Part shown: positions 28,282-37,351 of the stretch, piece after piece
Layout: each line of letters opens with the position of its first letter
Numbering within the stretch: the first letter of the stretch is position 1
Assembly: GCF_028737315.1 (NCBI RefSeq)
Contig: NZ_JAQZAO010000002.1
Location: 310,001-374,000, forward strand
Direction: 5' to 3'
From: Actinomycetospora lemnae
GTDB lineage: Bacteria > Actinomycetota > Actinomycetes > Mycobacteriales > Pseudonocardiaceae
Length of the DNA: 64,000 bases
Position numbers and translations under genes: made by a program
Notes under the pieces: generated by a model
What the model was told of the DNA's origin: nothing
What the model saw: only the letters and a program-made list of their open reading frames with translations
Databases searched by the model: none

Positions 28282-29274
28282 TCAGGTCAGGTGCTCCGCG
28301 AGGAGTGCCCGCGGGTCCTCCGGCTCAGCCGCGAGGGCGAGACCGAGCAGCATCCGCGCCTGCCAGGGCGTCATCTCGCCCACGGGCTGCGCGCCGGCCT
28401 CGACGAGCGCGGCACCGCCGGTCGCGTAGCGCGCGGAGACCGGGCCCTCGGCGACCCGGCTCGCGAGCAGGACGGTCACCCCGTCCGCCACGGCCTCGCC
28501 CACCGCCGCGATCACGTCCGGGGCCGCGTTGCCGATCCCGAGCGCGGCGAGCACGACGCCCCGGGCCCCGGCGCCGACCGCCGCGCGCAGCAGGGCGCCG
28601 TCGGCGCCGTGGTGGGCGGCGACGACGTCGACGCGCGGCGGGTCGGCGGCCACGAGCGGCAGGGCGGGGCGCCGCACCGGGTGCGACACCCGCCGCACCC
28701 GCCCGTCGACGACGCGGTGCACGACCGACCCGCCGAAGGCGCCGGCCGCGAGGGTGTGGCGCTTGGTGACGCCCCGGGCGGCGAACACCTCGCCGTCGAA
28801 GCACAGCAGCACCCCGTCCCCGCGGACCTCGGGGTCGGCGGCCACGTCGAGCGCGGCGCGCAGGTTGGCGGACCCGTCGGCGCCCGGCTCGTCGGCGGTC
28901 CGCTGCGCGCCCGTGAGGACCACGGGGCGGCGGTCCTCGAGCAGGAGGTCCAGGCCGTAGGCGCTCTCCTCCATCGTGTCGGTGCCGTGGGTGACGACGA
29001 CCCCCTCGGCCCCGGCGTCGAGGGCGGCCGTCACCGCGGCGTGCAGCCGGCGCAGGTCGTCCCACCCCATCGCGTAGCTGCCGGCGGTCTCGACGTCGGT
29101 GACCTCGACGTCGTCGGTCACCCCGGCGTCGGCCAGCAGCGTGCGCCCGTCGCGGGAGGCCCGGCGCGCCCCCGGGAAGCCGGTGCTGGCGATGGTGCCG
29201 CCGGTGGCGACGAGGTGCACGGGCGGCTGGACGGGCGGCTGGACGGGCGGCTGGACGGGCGGCTGGACGGGCAC
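28282..29274 (-). CDS. L-asparaginase (class I/II fold) with repeat-expanded N-terminus
   Basis: Encodes 330 residues. It hydrolyses asparagine to aspartate and ammonia. The first catalytic Thr is in [12 protein letters not shown] and the second in [12 protein letters not shown]; the [10 protein letters not shown] segment and the [10 protein letters not shown] segment fit the family. The N-terminus begins with four VQPP units ahead of the fold and has no signal peptide. The GTG at 29274 is the only start before the repeats. A divergent Lrp-type gene lies 50 nt away. Asparaginase versus a related amidase cannot be separated by sequence alone. Confidence 0.85.
   Translation of the reverse strand: MPVQPPVQPPVQPPVQPPVHLVATGGTIASTGFPGARRASRDGRTLLADAGVTDDVEVTDVETAGSYAMGWDDLRRLHAAVTAALDAGAEGVVVTHGTDTMEESAYGLDLLLEDRRPVVLTGAQRTADEPGADGSANLRAALDVAADPEVRGDGVLLCFDGEVFAARGVTKRHTLAAGAFGGSVVHRVVDGRVRRVSHPVRRPALPLVAADPPRVDVVAAHHGADGALLRAAVGAGARGVVLAALGIGNAAPDVIAAVGEAVADGVTVLLASRVAEGPVSARYATGGAALVEAGAQPVGEMTPWQARMLLGLALAAEPEDPRALLAEHLT
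29221..29268 (-). repeat. 12-bp tandem repeat at the asparaginase N-terminus
   Basis: Four exact copies of GGGCGGCTGGAC, encoding Val-Gln-Pro-Pro units right after the start codon on the minus strand. Exact identity of the copies implies recent expansion; the unit length keeps frame. Confidence 0.9.
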
Positions 29275-29324
29275 GGGGCGGCTCCGCAGGTCGGCGACGT
29301 CGGGGACGACTAGGGTCGTTCCCC

Positions 29325-29804
29325 ATGCACGAGATCCTCACCGTGCTCGAGTCCGACGCCCGCGCGACGCCCGAACGGATCGCGGCGCTCACCGGCATCC
29401 CCGAGGACGAGGTGCGCGCGGCCATCGCCGGCTGGGAGGCCGACGGGGTGATCCGCCGGTACAAGACGGTGGTCGACCGGGACCGGCTCGGCGACAGCCG
29501 CGTGACCGCGTTCGTCGACGTCACCGTCGCGCCCGAGCGGGGCCGGGGGTTCGACGACGTCGCCGAGCGCATCGCCCGCTTCCGCGAGATCCGGGCGGTG
29601 CACCTCGTGTCCGGCGCCCAGGACCTGCGGGTCGAGGTGGAGGGGGCCTCGATGAAGGAGGTCGCGGACTTCGTCGCCCAGAAGCTCTCGGGCGTCGACC
29701 GCGTCACGGCGACGAGCACCCACTTCCTGCTGCGGCGCTACAAGGACGACGGCCAGCTGCTCATCGACCCCGAGCCGGACCACCGGCTCTCGGTGATGCC
29801 CTGA
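29325..29804 (+). CDS. Lrp/AsnC family transcriptional regulator
   Basis: Encodes 159 residues. An N-terminal winged helix (ILTVLESDARATPERIAAL, EDEVRAAIAGWEADGVIRRYK) precedes the RAM ligand-binding domain (VDVTVAPERGRGFDDVAERI, HLVSGAQDLRVEVEG). Such proteins sense amino acids. It is divergent from the asparaginase and shares one base with the next aminotransferase (TGATG), so it probably controls both sides. The ligand is unknown. Confidence 0.9.
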   Translation: MHEILTVLESDARATPERIAALTGIPEDEVRAAIAGWEADGVIRRYKTVVDRDRLGDSRVTAFVDVTVAPERGRGFDDVAERIARFREIRAVHLVSGAQDLRVEVEGASMKEVADFVAQKLSGVDRVTATSTHFLLRRYKDDGQLLIDPEPDHRLSVMP

Positions 29805-30970
29805 TGACGCCGCAGAAGCCGCTCTCACGGGTCGTCGAGGCGATGCCCCCGTCGGGCATCCGCAAGTTCTTCGATCTCGCCCAGACGATGACCGGCGTCA
29901 TCACCCTCGGCGTCGGCGAGCCCGACTTCCCGACGCCGTGGGGCGTGCGCGAGTCGGCGATCCACGCCCTGACGCGCGGCGCGACGACGTACACCGGCAA
30001 CTCCGGGCTGCTCGAGCTGCGCGAGCTGATCTGCGCGGACCTCGAGGCGCGCCACGGCCTGCGCTACCGCCCGGCCGACGAGTGCCTGGTGACGTCGGGG
30101 GTCTCCGAGGGCCTCGACCTGGCGCTGCGGGCGCTGCTCAACCCGGGCGACGAGGTGATCGTCCCCGAGCCGTCGTACGTGGCCTACCAGCCGTGCGTGG
30201 CGTTCGCGGGCGGCGTGCCGGTGCCCGTGCCGGCCGACCCGGCGCAGGGCTACCGCCTCGACGCCGAGCGGATCGCCGCGGCGGTGACCCCGCGGACGAA
30301 GGCCGTGCTGTTCGGCTCGCCGTCGAACCCGACCGGGGCCGCGCAGAGCGCCGAGGACCTCACCGCCCTGGCGGCGCTCGCCGCGCGCGAGGACTTCTGG
30401 CTGGTCAGCGACGAGATCTACGACCGTCTGACCTACACCGGCACCCACACCAGCACGGCCGCCGTCGAGGGCGCGTGGGAGCGCACGGTGCTGCTCAACG
30501 GCTTCTCGAAGTCGTACGCGATGACCGGCTGGCGGGTCGGCTACGTGTGCGCGCCCGAGCCGGTGGCGGCGCTCATGCACCGCATCCACCAGTACACGAT
30601 GCTCTGCGCGCCGCACGTCAGCCAGGTCGCGGCGATCGAGGCGCTCAAGAGTGCGGACCCCGACGTCACCGAGATGGTCGCCGACTACGACCGGCGCCGG
30701 CGGCTGTTCGTCAAGGGCCTCGACGAGCTCGGGCTCACGTGCCCCGAGCCGGGCGGGGCGTTCTACGCGTTCCCGTCGATCCGCAGCAGCGGGCTGAGCT
30801 CGCAGGACTTCGCCGAGCAGCTGCTCGAGGAGCAGAAGGTGGCCGTGGTGCCCGGCGACGTCTTCGGGCCGTCGGGCGAGGGCCACGTCCGCTGCTCCTA
30901 CGCCACCGCGCTCCCCCTGCTCGAGCAGGCCCTCGAGCGCATCGGCCGCTTCCTCTCGACCCGTACGTGA
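29804..30970 (+). CDS. PLP-dependent class I/II aminotransferase
   Basis: Encodes 388 residues of fold type I. The Schiff-base Lys is in GFSKSYAMTGWRVGY; ITLGVGEPDFPTP and FGSPSNPTGA are typical of aspartate/aromatic/alanine aminotransferases. It overlaps the Lrp gene by one base, an arrangement seen for amino-acid-responsive aminotransferases in archaea and bacteria. Substrate choice cannot be decided from sequence. It is convergent with the PEP-mutase-family gene, with 8 nt between stops. Confidence 0.88.
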   Translation: MTPQKPLSRVVEAMPPSGIRKFFDLAQTMTGVITLGVGEPDFPTPWGVRESAIHALTRGATTYTGNSGLLELRELICADLEARHGLRYRPADECLVTSGVSEGLDLALRALLNPGDEVIVPEPSYVAYQPCVAFAGGVPVPVPADPAQGYRLDAERIAAAVTPRTKAVLFGSPSNPTGAAQSAEDLTALAALAAREDFWLVSDEIYDRLTYTGTHTSTAAVEGAWERTVLLNGFSKSYAMTGWRVGYVCAPEPVAALMHRIHQYTMLCAPHVSQVAAIEALKSADPDVTEMVADYDRRRRLFVKGLDELGLTCPEPGGAFYAFPSIRSSGLSSQDFAEQLLEEQKVAVVPGDVFGPSGEGHVRCSYATALPLLEQALERIGRFLSTRT

Positions 30971-30978
30971 GTGGGGGG

Positions 30979-31752
30979 TCAGTTGAGCTTGCGGGTGCCC
31001 TCGGGCAGGCCGCCGCCGGCGTAGGCGTCCTCGGCCAGCTGCGCGAGCGCGGTCAGGGCGACGTTCTGGCTCCACGGGCCGAATGAGCAGCGGGCGACGC
31101 CCAGCTCGGCCAGCCGCGCGGTGCCGGGCATGCCGGGCACGCCGATGACGTTGACCGTGCGCTCCCCCAGCGCGTCGACCAGCGCCCGGATCGTCTCCTC
31201 GTCGAGCTTGCCGGGCACGAAGAAGTTCGTGGCGCCCGCCTCGAGATAGGCGCGGCCGCGCTCGATCGCGTCGTCGAGGATGACCTCCGGGTCACGGTCG
31301 CCGCCGCGCACCCACGCGTCGGTGCGGGCATTGAGCGCGAACGGCACGCCGGCCTTCTCCGCCGCGGCGACGGCCGCCTCGACGGCCCGGACCGACTCGG
31401 ACAGCGGCTTGAGCTGGTCCTCGAGGTTCGCCCCGACGACCCCGACGTCGATGGCGCGGGCGATCGTGCCGCCCGGGTCGCCGTAGCCGCCCTCGAGGTC
31501 GGCGGTGACGGGCAGCTCGGTCTGCCGGGCGATGAGCCCGACCTCCGCGATCATCTCGTCGCGCGGGATGACCTCGCCGTCGGGGTAGCCGCGCGACGCC
31601 GCGATGCCGTGGCTCGCCGTGGCGAGGGCCTTGGTGCCGGGGGTGTTCGCGACGGTCCTGGCCGTGATCGCGTCCCACACGTTGACGACGACGAGCAGCT
31701 CGGGGTCGCTGTGCAGGCGCTGGAGCTCTCGGGCCTTCTCGACGGTGCTCAT
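30979..31752 (-). CDS. Isocitrate lyase/phosphoenolpyruvate mutase family protein
   Basis: Encodes 257 residues of the PEP-mutase/ICL TIM-barrel superfamily. LPVTADLEGGYGDPGGTIARA and FALNARTDAWVRGG carry the Mg-binding acidic residues. The family includes carboxyphosphonoenolpyruvate mutase, oxaloacetate hydrolases and 2-methylisocitrate lyase; the KxKRCGH motif of true lyases is not seen. A start at ATG 31752 is taken; ATG 31758, two codons earlier, is an alternative. The reaction is unknown. Confidence 0.78.
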   Translation of the reverse strand: MSTVEKARELQRLHSDPELLVVVNVWDAITARTVANTPGTKALATASHGIAASRGYPDGEVIPRDEMIAEVGLIARQTELPVTADLEGGYGDPGGTIARAIDVGVVGANLEDQLKPLSESVRAVEAAVAAAEKAGVPFALNARTDAWVRGGDRDPEVILDDAIERGRAYLEAGATNFFVPGKLDEETIRALVDALGERTVNVIGVPGMPGTARLAELGVARCSFGPWSQNVALTALAQLAEDAYAGGGLPEGTRKLN

Positions 31753-31849
31753 GGTCATCCGAAGCGCGGGGCCGTCGCTCCTTGTTCCTGTGTCGTGGAT
31801 CACATACCGTCGGGCGGGGCGCGGACCGACGACGGGGCGGGCGATCAGC

Positions 31850-32518
31850 ATGGACACGGCGGCGGCGGTGCTCGGCCTGTGGGAGTCGGCCGAGGACGCG
31901 GTGGACGGCATGGCCGCGGACGACTGGACGCGCGACGCCCCGGGCCCGGAGCCCACGGTCGGCGACCTCGTCGCGCACCTCGCGGGCGAGCACGGCGGCG
32001 TGCACTACGCCGCGCCCGCGCGCCTGCGCTCCTCGCTGGCGGGCGCCCGGCACCGCGAGGCGCTGCGGATGGCGGGCCTCGACGCGGGCGACCCCGTGCT
32101 CGGCGCCTCCTGCCTCGACCTCTGCCTGCACGCCCACGACCTGCGCACCGCGCTCGGTCTGCCCGTCGACCTCGCCGAGCACGCACCGGCGGTCCTCGCG
32201 GCCGCGCGTCTCGTGGTCGACCTCGCGCCCCGGCTCCTCGTCGCCGCGGTCGGGCCTCGGGCGGCGTCGGTCCGGCTCGTCGTGCGGGCGCCGGGCGACG
32301 ACGCGGCGGTGCTCGACCGCACCGTGCACGTCGTCGACGGGCACCCCGCCGCGCCGGACCGCGACACGCCTCCGGACGTCGTCGACGTCGACGCGGACGC
32401 CCTGCTGCTCCTGCTCGCCGGGCGTCGGCCCGCCGAGGCGCTCGCCGCGGACGGGGCGGCGGCGTGGTCGGGACCCGCCGCGGACGCCCTCGTGCACCGG
32501 GCGCCGCTGGCAGCCTGA
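31850..32518 (+). CDS. DinB-like maleylpyruvate isomerase family protein
   Basis: Encodes 222 residues. The N-terminal four-helix-bundle pattern (AAAVLGLWESAEDAVDGMAADDW, then TVGDLVAHLAGEHGG and LDLCLHAHDLRTALG) carries the His residues expected in the mycothiol-dependent MDMPI/DinB metal site. The C-terminal part resembles the SCP2-like MDMPI_C domain (ALLLLLAGRRPAEAL). Enzymes of this type use mycothiol, consistent with an actinobacterium; the substrate is unknown. It is divergent from the PEP-mutase gene. Confidence 0.72.
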   Translation: MDTAAAVLGLWESAEDAVDGMAADDWTRDAPGPEPTVGDLVAHLAGEHGGVHYAAPARLRSSLAGARHREALRMAGLDAGDPVLGASCLDLCLHAHDLRTALGLPVDLAEHAPAVLAAARLVVDLAPRLLVAAVGPRAASVRLVVRAPGDDAAVLDRTVHVVDGHPAAPDRDTPPDVVDVDADALLLLLAGRRPAEALAADGAAAWSGPAADALVHRAPLAA

Positions 32519-32537
32519 GCGGCCAGCCGGCGCGAGC

Positions 32538-33794
32538 TCAGCGCCGCGCGAACGCCGGGTAGGGCGGCAGCCCCGCCTCGCCGCCGTGCCGGCCCAGGGC
32601 CGCGACGACCGCGGCCGCGAGCTCGGCCGTCGCCACCCGGCCCGCGCGCTCGGCGTCGGTGCCGACGCGGCGCCACAGCGCGCTGAGCACCGCGGGTGTG
32701 TCCTCCCCCGGGTCGGCGACGACGACCCGCGCCGCCCGCCCGGTGTCGACGGTGCCGAGGACCGCGGGCAGCAGCGCGCGGGTGGAGAGCCAGACCCACA
32801 GCACCTCGGCCTGCAGGAGACGGTCGCGCAGGACGTCGGCGTCGGCGAGGTCGGGCCACACCGGGCTGATCTCCGCCTGCCACGCCGCCACCATCGCCTC
32901 GGCCATGCCCGGCGGCTGCGCCCGTGCGGGCCCGCCGCTGGGCAGCGGCAGGCGCAGCGACGCCGCGGTGAGGGCGACGTCGCGGAAGCAGGCCCACTCG
33001 AAGTCGAGGAACCGCGAGCCGCTGCCGGTGAGCAGGCAGTTGTCGGGGCGGACCTCGGCGGGACTGAACGCGCGGTAGCCCGACCCACCGAGGAGCCTCG
33101 CGGCACTGCGCGCCTCGGCCACCGCGGCCGGCGCGGCCTCGACGCGCAGGAGATGGGCCAGCTGGTCGGGCACCTCGGCGAGCGCCGCGCGGGCGTCGTC
33201 GGCCAGCGGGTCGCGCCACGTGCGCTCGCCGAAGCGGCGGAGCAGCGCCCCGAAGTCGTCCTCGCGGCCTGCGGTGGCCGCCTGCATGCGCCCGAGCGCC
33301 CGGGCCCAGCCGAGCAGCGCCCGCTCGGCGGCCTTGGCGTCGCGCTCCTCGAGCCGGTCGGCCAGCGTCGAGCAGCGCCCGAGGTCCTCGAGCACGAGCA
33401 GGCGGTGCACCGGGTCGTTCGCCACGAGCATCGGGCTCGCGCGCTCCTCGCTGGGCATGGCCGTGAGCAGCTGGCAGGAGGCGGCCTCGTAGCGGAAGCG
33501 CACGGTGCTCTGCTCGCCGGACTGTGCCGGACCCCCCTGCTCGTCGAGGTAGTGCTTCAGGACGAGCGTGCGCGGCAGCGAGAACGGGTTCTCGGCCACC
33601 CGCACCCGGACCACGAGCGAGCGGGAGCTGCCGCCCAGATCGACGGGCTCGGCGAGCCGCACGGTCGCCCCGTGGCGCCGGGTGAGCAGCTCCTCGGCCA
33701 GCGCGACGGCCTCCGCCGTCCGATCGGCCGAGCCGGGAGCGCCGGCCGCGTGACCGTCGGAGGTGTCCGCGTCGTCCGTCGTCAGGGGAGCCAT
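32538..33794 (-). CDS. Aminoglycoside phosphotransferase/choline kinase-like protein
   Basis: Encodes 418 residues with a kinase-like fold. An ATP-site Lys is in TLVLKHYLD, the catalytic-loop region is AFSPAEVRPDNCLLTGSG (Asp in place of the usual HxD context) and the metal Asp is in SRFLDFEWACFRD. The expected HGDxxxxN is altered to EVRPDNCLL, so the catalytic base is uncertain. It is 13 nt downstream of the convergently oriented stop region of DUF389. The substrate is unknown. Confidence 0.7.
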   Translation of the reverse strand: MAPLTTDDADTSDGHAAGAPGSADRTAEAVALAEELLTRRHGATVRLAEPVDLGGSSRSLVVRVRVAENPFSLPRTLVLKHYLDEQGGPAQSGEQSTVRFRYEAASCQLLTAMPSEERASPMLVANDPVHRLLVLEDLGRCSTLADRLEERDAKAAERALLGWARALGRMQAATAGREDDFGALLRRFGERTWRDPLADDARAALAEVPDQLAHLLRVEAAPAAVAEARSAARLLGGSGYRAFSPAEVRPDNCLLTGSGSRFLDFEWACFRDVALTAASLRLPLPSGGPARAQPPGMAEAMVAAWQAEISPVWPDLADADVLRDRLLQAEVLWVWLSTRALLPAVLGTVDTGRAARVVVADPGEDTPAVLSALWRRVGTDAERAGRVATAELAAAVVAALGRHGGEAGLPPYPAFARR

Positions 33795-33807
33795 CAGCCG
33801 GAGGACT

Positions 33808-34773
33808 CTACCCCGACCGTGAGCGCGTCGGGAGGGATTCGGGGACACCGCGGCGTCGCCGGAACGCCCGGACGATCAGCAGGACGATCACTCCCGCGAC
33901 GACGATCCCGGCCACGTTGACGACGAGCTGCAGCAGCGAGCTGGCCGCGCGAGGCCAGTCGGCGAGCGTGACCGCGACCGCCGCGAACCCCGCGGCGGGC
34001 ACCGTCGTCACCGAGATGAACACCCCGACGAGCACGCCGGAGCCCTCCCCCGCGATGAGCGCCACCATGCCCGCGATCCCGGCGAGCAGCGCCACGACCA
34101 GGGAGAACGGGCCCACCTGGTAGACGAACTCGACGCCCGACAGGTTCGTCAGCGCGTCCTCGGGGATGAGCTCGATCGCCTCCGCCCCCGCCGAGGCGAG
34201 GGCGGTCACGGTGACGGCGATGGCGAAGCCCGCGCCGAGGGCGAGCGCCGCGGTGCGGGCCAGCGGGCCGTCGCGGCGCACCGTGGCGACCGCGAGCGCG
34301 GCCAGCGGCCCGAACTCCGGACCGAGGACCATCGCGCCGACGACGGTGACCGGGGAATTGGTGACGACGCCGATCGCCCCGAGCAGGCAGGCGATGGTCA
34401 GCATGACCACGAACGTCACCGACAACCGTGCCGACTGCCCGGTGCGGCCGAGGAGCTCGGCCCACACGACGGCGTCGACGCCCTCGCCGGGGACCGCCGC
34501 CTCGGCCCGGTCGGCGGCGTCGGAGACGACGGTGTCGAGCGTCTCGAGGACGATCCCGCCGCGCTCGGCGCAGCCCAGCTCGCGCAGCGCGTCGAGCACG
34601 TCGTCGATGGCCTCCCGCGCGACGTCGGCCTCGACGACGTCCCCGCGCGGGTCCACCGCGGCCCCGCGCACCCGCACGACGTGCACGGCACCGGGCTCGT
34701 CGTGCAGCACGCCCAGGACGCGGTCGACGAGCCCGGCCTCGGTGTCCGGGCAGAGGACCCGCAGCCGGTTCAC
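33808..34773 (-). CDS. DUF389 membrane protein
   Basis: Encodes 321 residues. About 90 soluble N-terminal residues (RLRVLCPDTEAGLVDRVLGVL) precede six or so membrane helices (VTFVVMLTIACLLGAIGVVT, then VVGAMVLGPEFGPLAALAVA, a DUF389 hallmark). The function of DUF389 is unknown. The GTG start at 34773 is 61 nt from the aspS stop; the phosphotransferase follows by 13 nt, so the two may form a unit. Confidence 0.88.
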   Translation of the reverse strand: MNRLRVLCPDTEAGLVDRVLGVLHDEPGAVHVVRVRGAAVDPRGDVVEADVAREAIDDVLDALRELGCAERGGIVLETLDTVVSDAADRAEAAVPGEGVDAVVWAELLGRTGQSARLSVTFVVMLTIACLLGAIGVVTNSPVTVVGAMVLGPEFGPLAALAVATVRRDGPLARTAALALGAGFAIAVTVTALASAGAEAIELIPEDALTNLSGVEFVYQVGPFSLVVALLAGIAGMVALIAGEGSGVLVGVFISVTTVPAAGFAAVAVTLADWPRAASSLLQLVVNVAGIVVAGVIVLLIVRAFRRRRGVPESLPTRSRSG

Positions 34774-34834
34774 GTCACCCGACCCGGACGGGTCTCACCA
34801 CGCCCGGGTCGAGCTCCGCCGCGCTCCGGCTCCC

Positions 34835-36646
34835 TCACTGGACCGGCCGCTCCGGCGGCTTGACCGGCGCGGCCGGCTTGGTCGGGGCGTCCACCCCCGC
34901 CTCCTTGCGCTGCAGGGCCGTGATCGGGGCCGGCGCGGCGGTCAGCGGGTCGTAGCCGCCGCCGGTCTTCGGGAAGGCGATGACCTCACGGATCGAGTCG
35001 ACCCCGGCGAGCAGCGCGCAGATGCGGTCCCAGCCGAACGCGATGCCGCCGTGCGGGGGCGGGCCGTACGCGAAGGCGTCGAGCAGGAACCCGAACTTCT
35101 CCTGCTGCTGCTCGGGGCTCAGCCCCATCAGCGCGAAGACCCGCTCCTGGACGTCGCGGCGGTGGATACGGATGGACCCCCCGCCGATCTCGTTGCCGTT
35201 GCAGACGAGGTCGTAGGCGTACGCCAGGGCGTGCTCCGGGTCCTCCTCGAACCGGTCGATCCAGTCCGGGGTGGGCGAGGTGAACGCGTGGTGCACCGCC
35301 GTCCACTGCCCCTCCCCGACCGCGACGTCGTCGGTCGAGCCGGCCGCCTCGAACAGGGGCGCGTCGACGACCCACACGAACGACCAGGAGCCCTCGGGGA
35401 TGAGGTCGAGGCGCCGGGCGATCTCGTTGCGGGTGGCGCCGAGCAGGGCGCGGCCCTCCGCCGGCGTGCCGGCGCCGAAGAAGATGCAGTCGCCGGGGTT
35501 CGCGCCCGCGGCCTTGGCCAGGCCCTCGCGCTCGGCGTCGGTGATGTTCTTCGCGACCGGTCCGGAGAGCGTCCCGTCCTCGCCGACGAGCACGTAGGCG
35601 AGGCCCTTGGCGCCGCGCTGCTTGGCCCACTCCTGCCAGCCGTCGAGCGTGCGCCGCGGCTGCGACGCCCCGCCGGGCATGACGACCGCGCCGACGTAGG
35701 GAGCCTGGAACACGCGGAACGGCGTGTCGGCGAAGTAGTCGGTCAGCTCGACGAGCTCGATGTCGAAGCGCAGGTCGGGCTTGTCGGAGCCGAAGCGCGC
35801 CATCGCCTCGAGGTAGGGCATCCGCGGGATGGGCGTGGGGATCTCGTACCCGGCGAGCTCCGACCACAGCGCGGTGATGACCGCCTCGCCGAGGGCGATG
35901 ACGTCGTCCTGGTCGACGAAGCTCGCCTCGATGTCGAGCTGCGTGAACTCGGGCTGGCGGTCCGCACGGAAGTCCTCGTCGCGGTAGCAGCGCGCGATCT
36001 GGAAGTAGCGCTCGAGCCCGCCGACCATGAGCAGCTGCTTGAACAGCTGCGGCGACTGCGGCAGCGCGTACCAGCTGCCGGGCCGGAGGCGCGCCGGGAC
36101 GAGGAAGTCGCGCGCGCCCTCGGGCGTCGACCGGGTGAGGGTGGGGGTCTCGACCTCGACGAAGTCCCGGTCGGAGAGCACGTCGCGGGCGATCTTGTTG
36201 GCGCGGCTGCGCAGCCGCAGGGCGGACGCCGGGCCCTCGCGGCGCAGGTCGAGGTAGCGGTGGCGCAGGCGGGTGTCCTCGCCGACGCTCCCCGATTCGG
36301 AGCCGTGCTCGTCGAGCTGGAAGGGCAGCGGCGCCGACTCCGACAGGACGGTGAGCGCGGTGGCGCTCACCTCGACCTCGCCCGTGGCCAGCTCGCGGTT
36401 CTCGCTGCCCGCGGGGCGCTGCTCGACGACGCCGGTGATCTGCACGCAGAACTCGGCGCGCAGCCGGTGGGACTCCTCGGCCACGTCGCCGAGCCGGAAC
36501 ACCACCTGCACGACGCCCGAGGCGTCGCGCAGGTCGATGAACACGACGCCGCCGTGATCACGCCGGCGGGCCACCCAGCCGGCGAGGGTGACCGTGGCGC
36601 CGACGTGCTCGGCGCGCAGCGTGCCGGCGGGGTGCGAGCGCATCAT
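34835..36646 (-). CDS. aspS: Aspartate--tRNA ligase, probably non-discriminating (Asp/Asn)
   Basis: Encodes 603 residues: OB-fold anticodon domain, class II core, bacterial GAD insertion. Motif 2 is [23 protein letters not shown] in part and motif 3 is [16 protein letters not shown]. Residue 31 in RRRDHGG is His; in discriminating enzymes this position is usually Leu, and His is associated with relaxed enzymes that also charge tRNA-Asn for GatCAB. That reading is an inference from known work on ND-AspRS. The tail is Pro/Lys-rich. Confidence 0.95.
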   Translation of the reverse strand: MMRSHPAGTLRAEHVGATVTLAGWVARRRDHGGVVFIDLRDASGVVQVVFRLGDVAEESHRLRAEFCVQITGVVEQRPAGSENRELATGEVEVSATALTVLSESAPLPFQLDEHGSESGSVGEDTRLRHRYLDLRREGPASALRLRSRANKIARDVLSDRDFVEVETPTLTRSTPEGARDFLVPARLRPGSWYALPQSPQLFKQLLMVGGLERYFQIARCYRDEDFRADRQPEFTQLDIEASFVDQDDVIALGEAVITALWSELAGYEIPTPIPRMPYLEAMARFGSDKPDLRFDIELVELTDYFADTPFRVFQAPYVGAVVMPGGASQPRRTLDGWQEWAKQRGAKGLAYVLVGEDGTLSGPVAKNITDAEREGLAKAAGANPGDCIFFGAGTPAEGRALLGATRNEIARRLDLIPEGSWSFVWVVDAPLFEAAGSTDDVAVGEGQWTAVHHAFTSPTPDWIDRFEEDPEHALAYAYDLVCNGNEIGGGSIRIHRRDVQERVFALMGLSPEQQQEKFGFLLDAFAYGPPPHGGIAFGWDRICALLAGVDSIREVIAFPKTGGGYDPLTAAPAPITALQRKEAGVDAPTKPAAPVKPPERPVQ

Positions 36647-36721
36647 CAGGGGTGGTGCTCCTGGGTCGGTTCGGGACGGATCCGTCGCCCCCGAGGCTAT
36701 CGACCCGGTTCCACCGCGATC

Positions 36722-37132
36722 TCAGCCGCTCACGGTCGGACCCGCCCGGTCGAGGTGCACCCGCAGGAGCACCCGGCGCTCCCGGCGCATGGCCTCGTCG
36801 TACTCCTCCCAGTCGGGGTGCTCGCCCGCGACCTGCCGGTAGTACGCCCGCAGGCCCTCGAGGGCCTCGGGCTGCTCGACGATCTCGACGCTGCCCTCGA
36901 CCTGGATCCACCGTCCGAAGAAGCCGTCGGGCAGCACGCAGAGCCACGCCCGGGGCTCGCGGCGCAGGTTCTTCGTCTTCACCGCCGTCTCCCGCGTGCT
37001 GACGACCGCCGCGCCGTCGTCGTCGACGCCGACCGCCACCGGCGACATCTGCGGCGCCCCGTCGCCCCGCCGGGTGGCCAGTACCGCGTGGTGCTGCTCG
37101 CGGAGCACCTGCCGCGCCTCGTCAAGGTCCAT
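36722..37132 (-). CDS. PPOX-class (pyridoxamine oxidase-like) probable F420- or FMN-dependent oxidoreductase
   Basis: Encodes 136 residues of the split-barrel flavin/F420 fold (LREQHHAVLATRRGDGAPQMSPV, STRETAVKTKNLRREPRAWLC). The pattern matches the Rv1155/TIGR03618 group, which binds F420 in mycobacteria. The cofactor cannot be proven by eye. The ATG start at 37132 gives the family length. It lies between aspS and the HNH gene on the same strand, 75 nt before aspS. Confidence 0.8.
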   Translation of the reverse strand: MDLDEARQVLREQHHAVLATRRGDGAPQMSPVAVGVDDDGAAVVSTRETAVKTKNLRREPRAWLCVLPDGFFGRWIQVEGSVEIVEQPEALEGLRAYYRQVAGEHPDWEEYDEAMRRERRVLLRVHLDRAGPTVSG

Positions 37133-37160
37133 GACCAGAGGTTAGTGAGGCGGCGGCTGG

Positions 37161-37351
37161 TCAGAACGGCGGCGGATCCGGGTCCTCCTCGGGAGCCATC
37201 GCCGGAGGTGGGGGTGGCTGCGCAGGCGCCGACGGGGGCGGGCTGTCCCAGGCCGGTCCGTCGTCGGCGTACCCGCGTGGTTCGGTGCTCGACGGCGTGG
37301 TCGGAGGTCGCGGGGCGGGGAGGTCGTCGACCACGGGCCGGGGTCCGCGCT
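37161..37351 (-). pseudogene. Displaced C-terminal tail of the DUF222/HNH gene (apparent frameshift)
   Basis: Beyond the TAG stop at 37352 a second frame reads on as LERGPRPVVDDLPAPRPP, later DDGPAWDSPPPSAP, and ends DPDPPPF at a TGA (37161-37163). Codon use is strongly GC-third and Pro-rich, and such PPPF ends are what I remember from related 13E12-type proteins. One base gained or lost near 37350-37365 would join the frames. A sequencing error or a recent frameshift are both possible. Confidence 0.5.
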
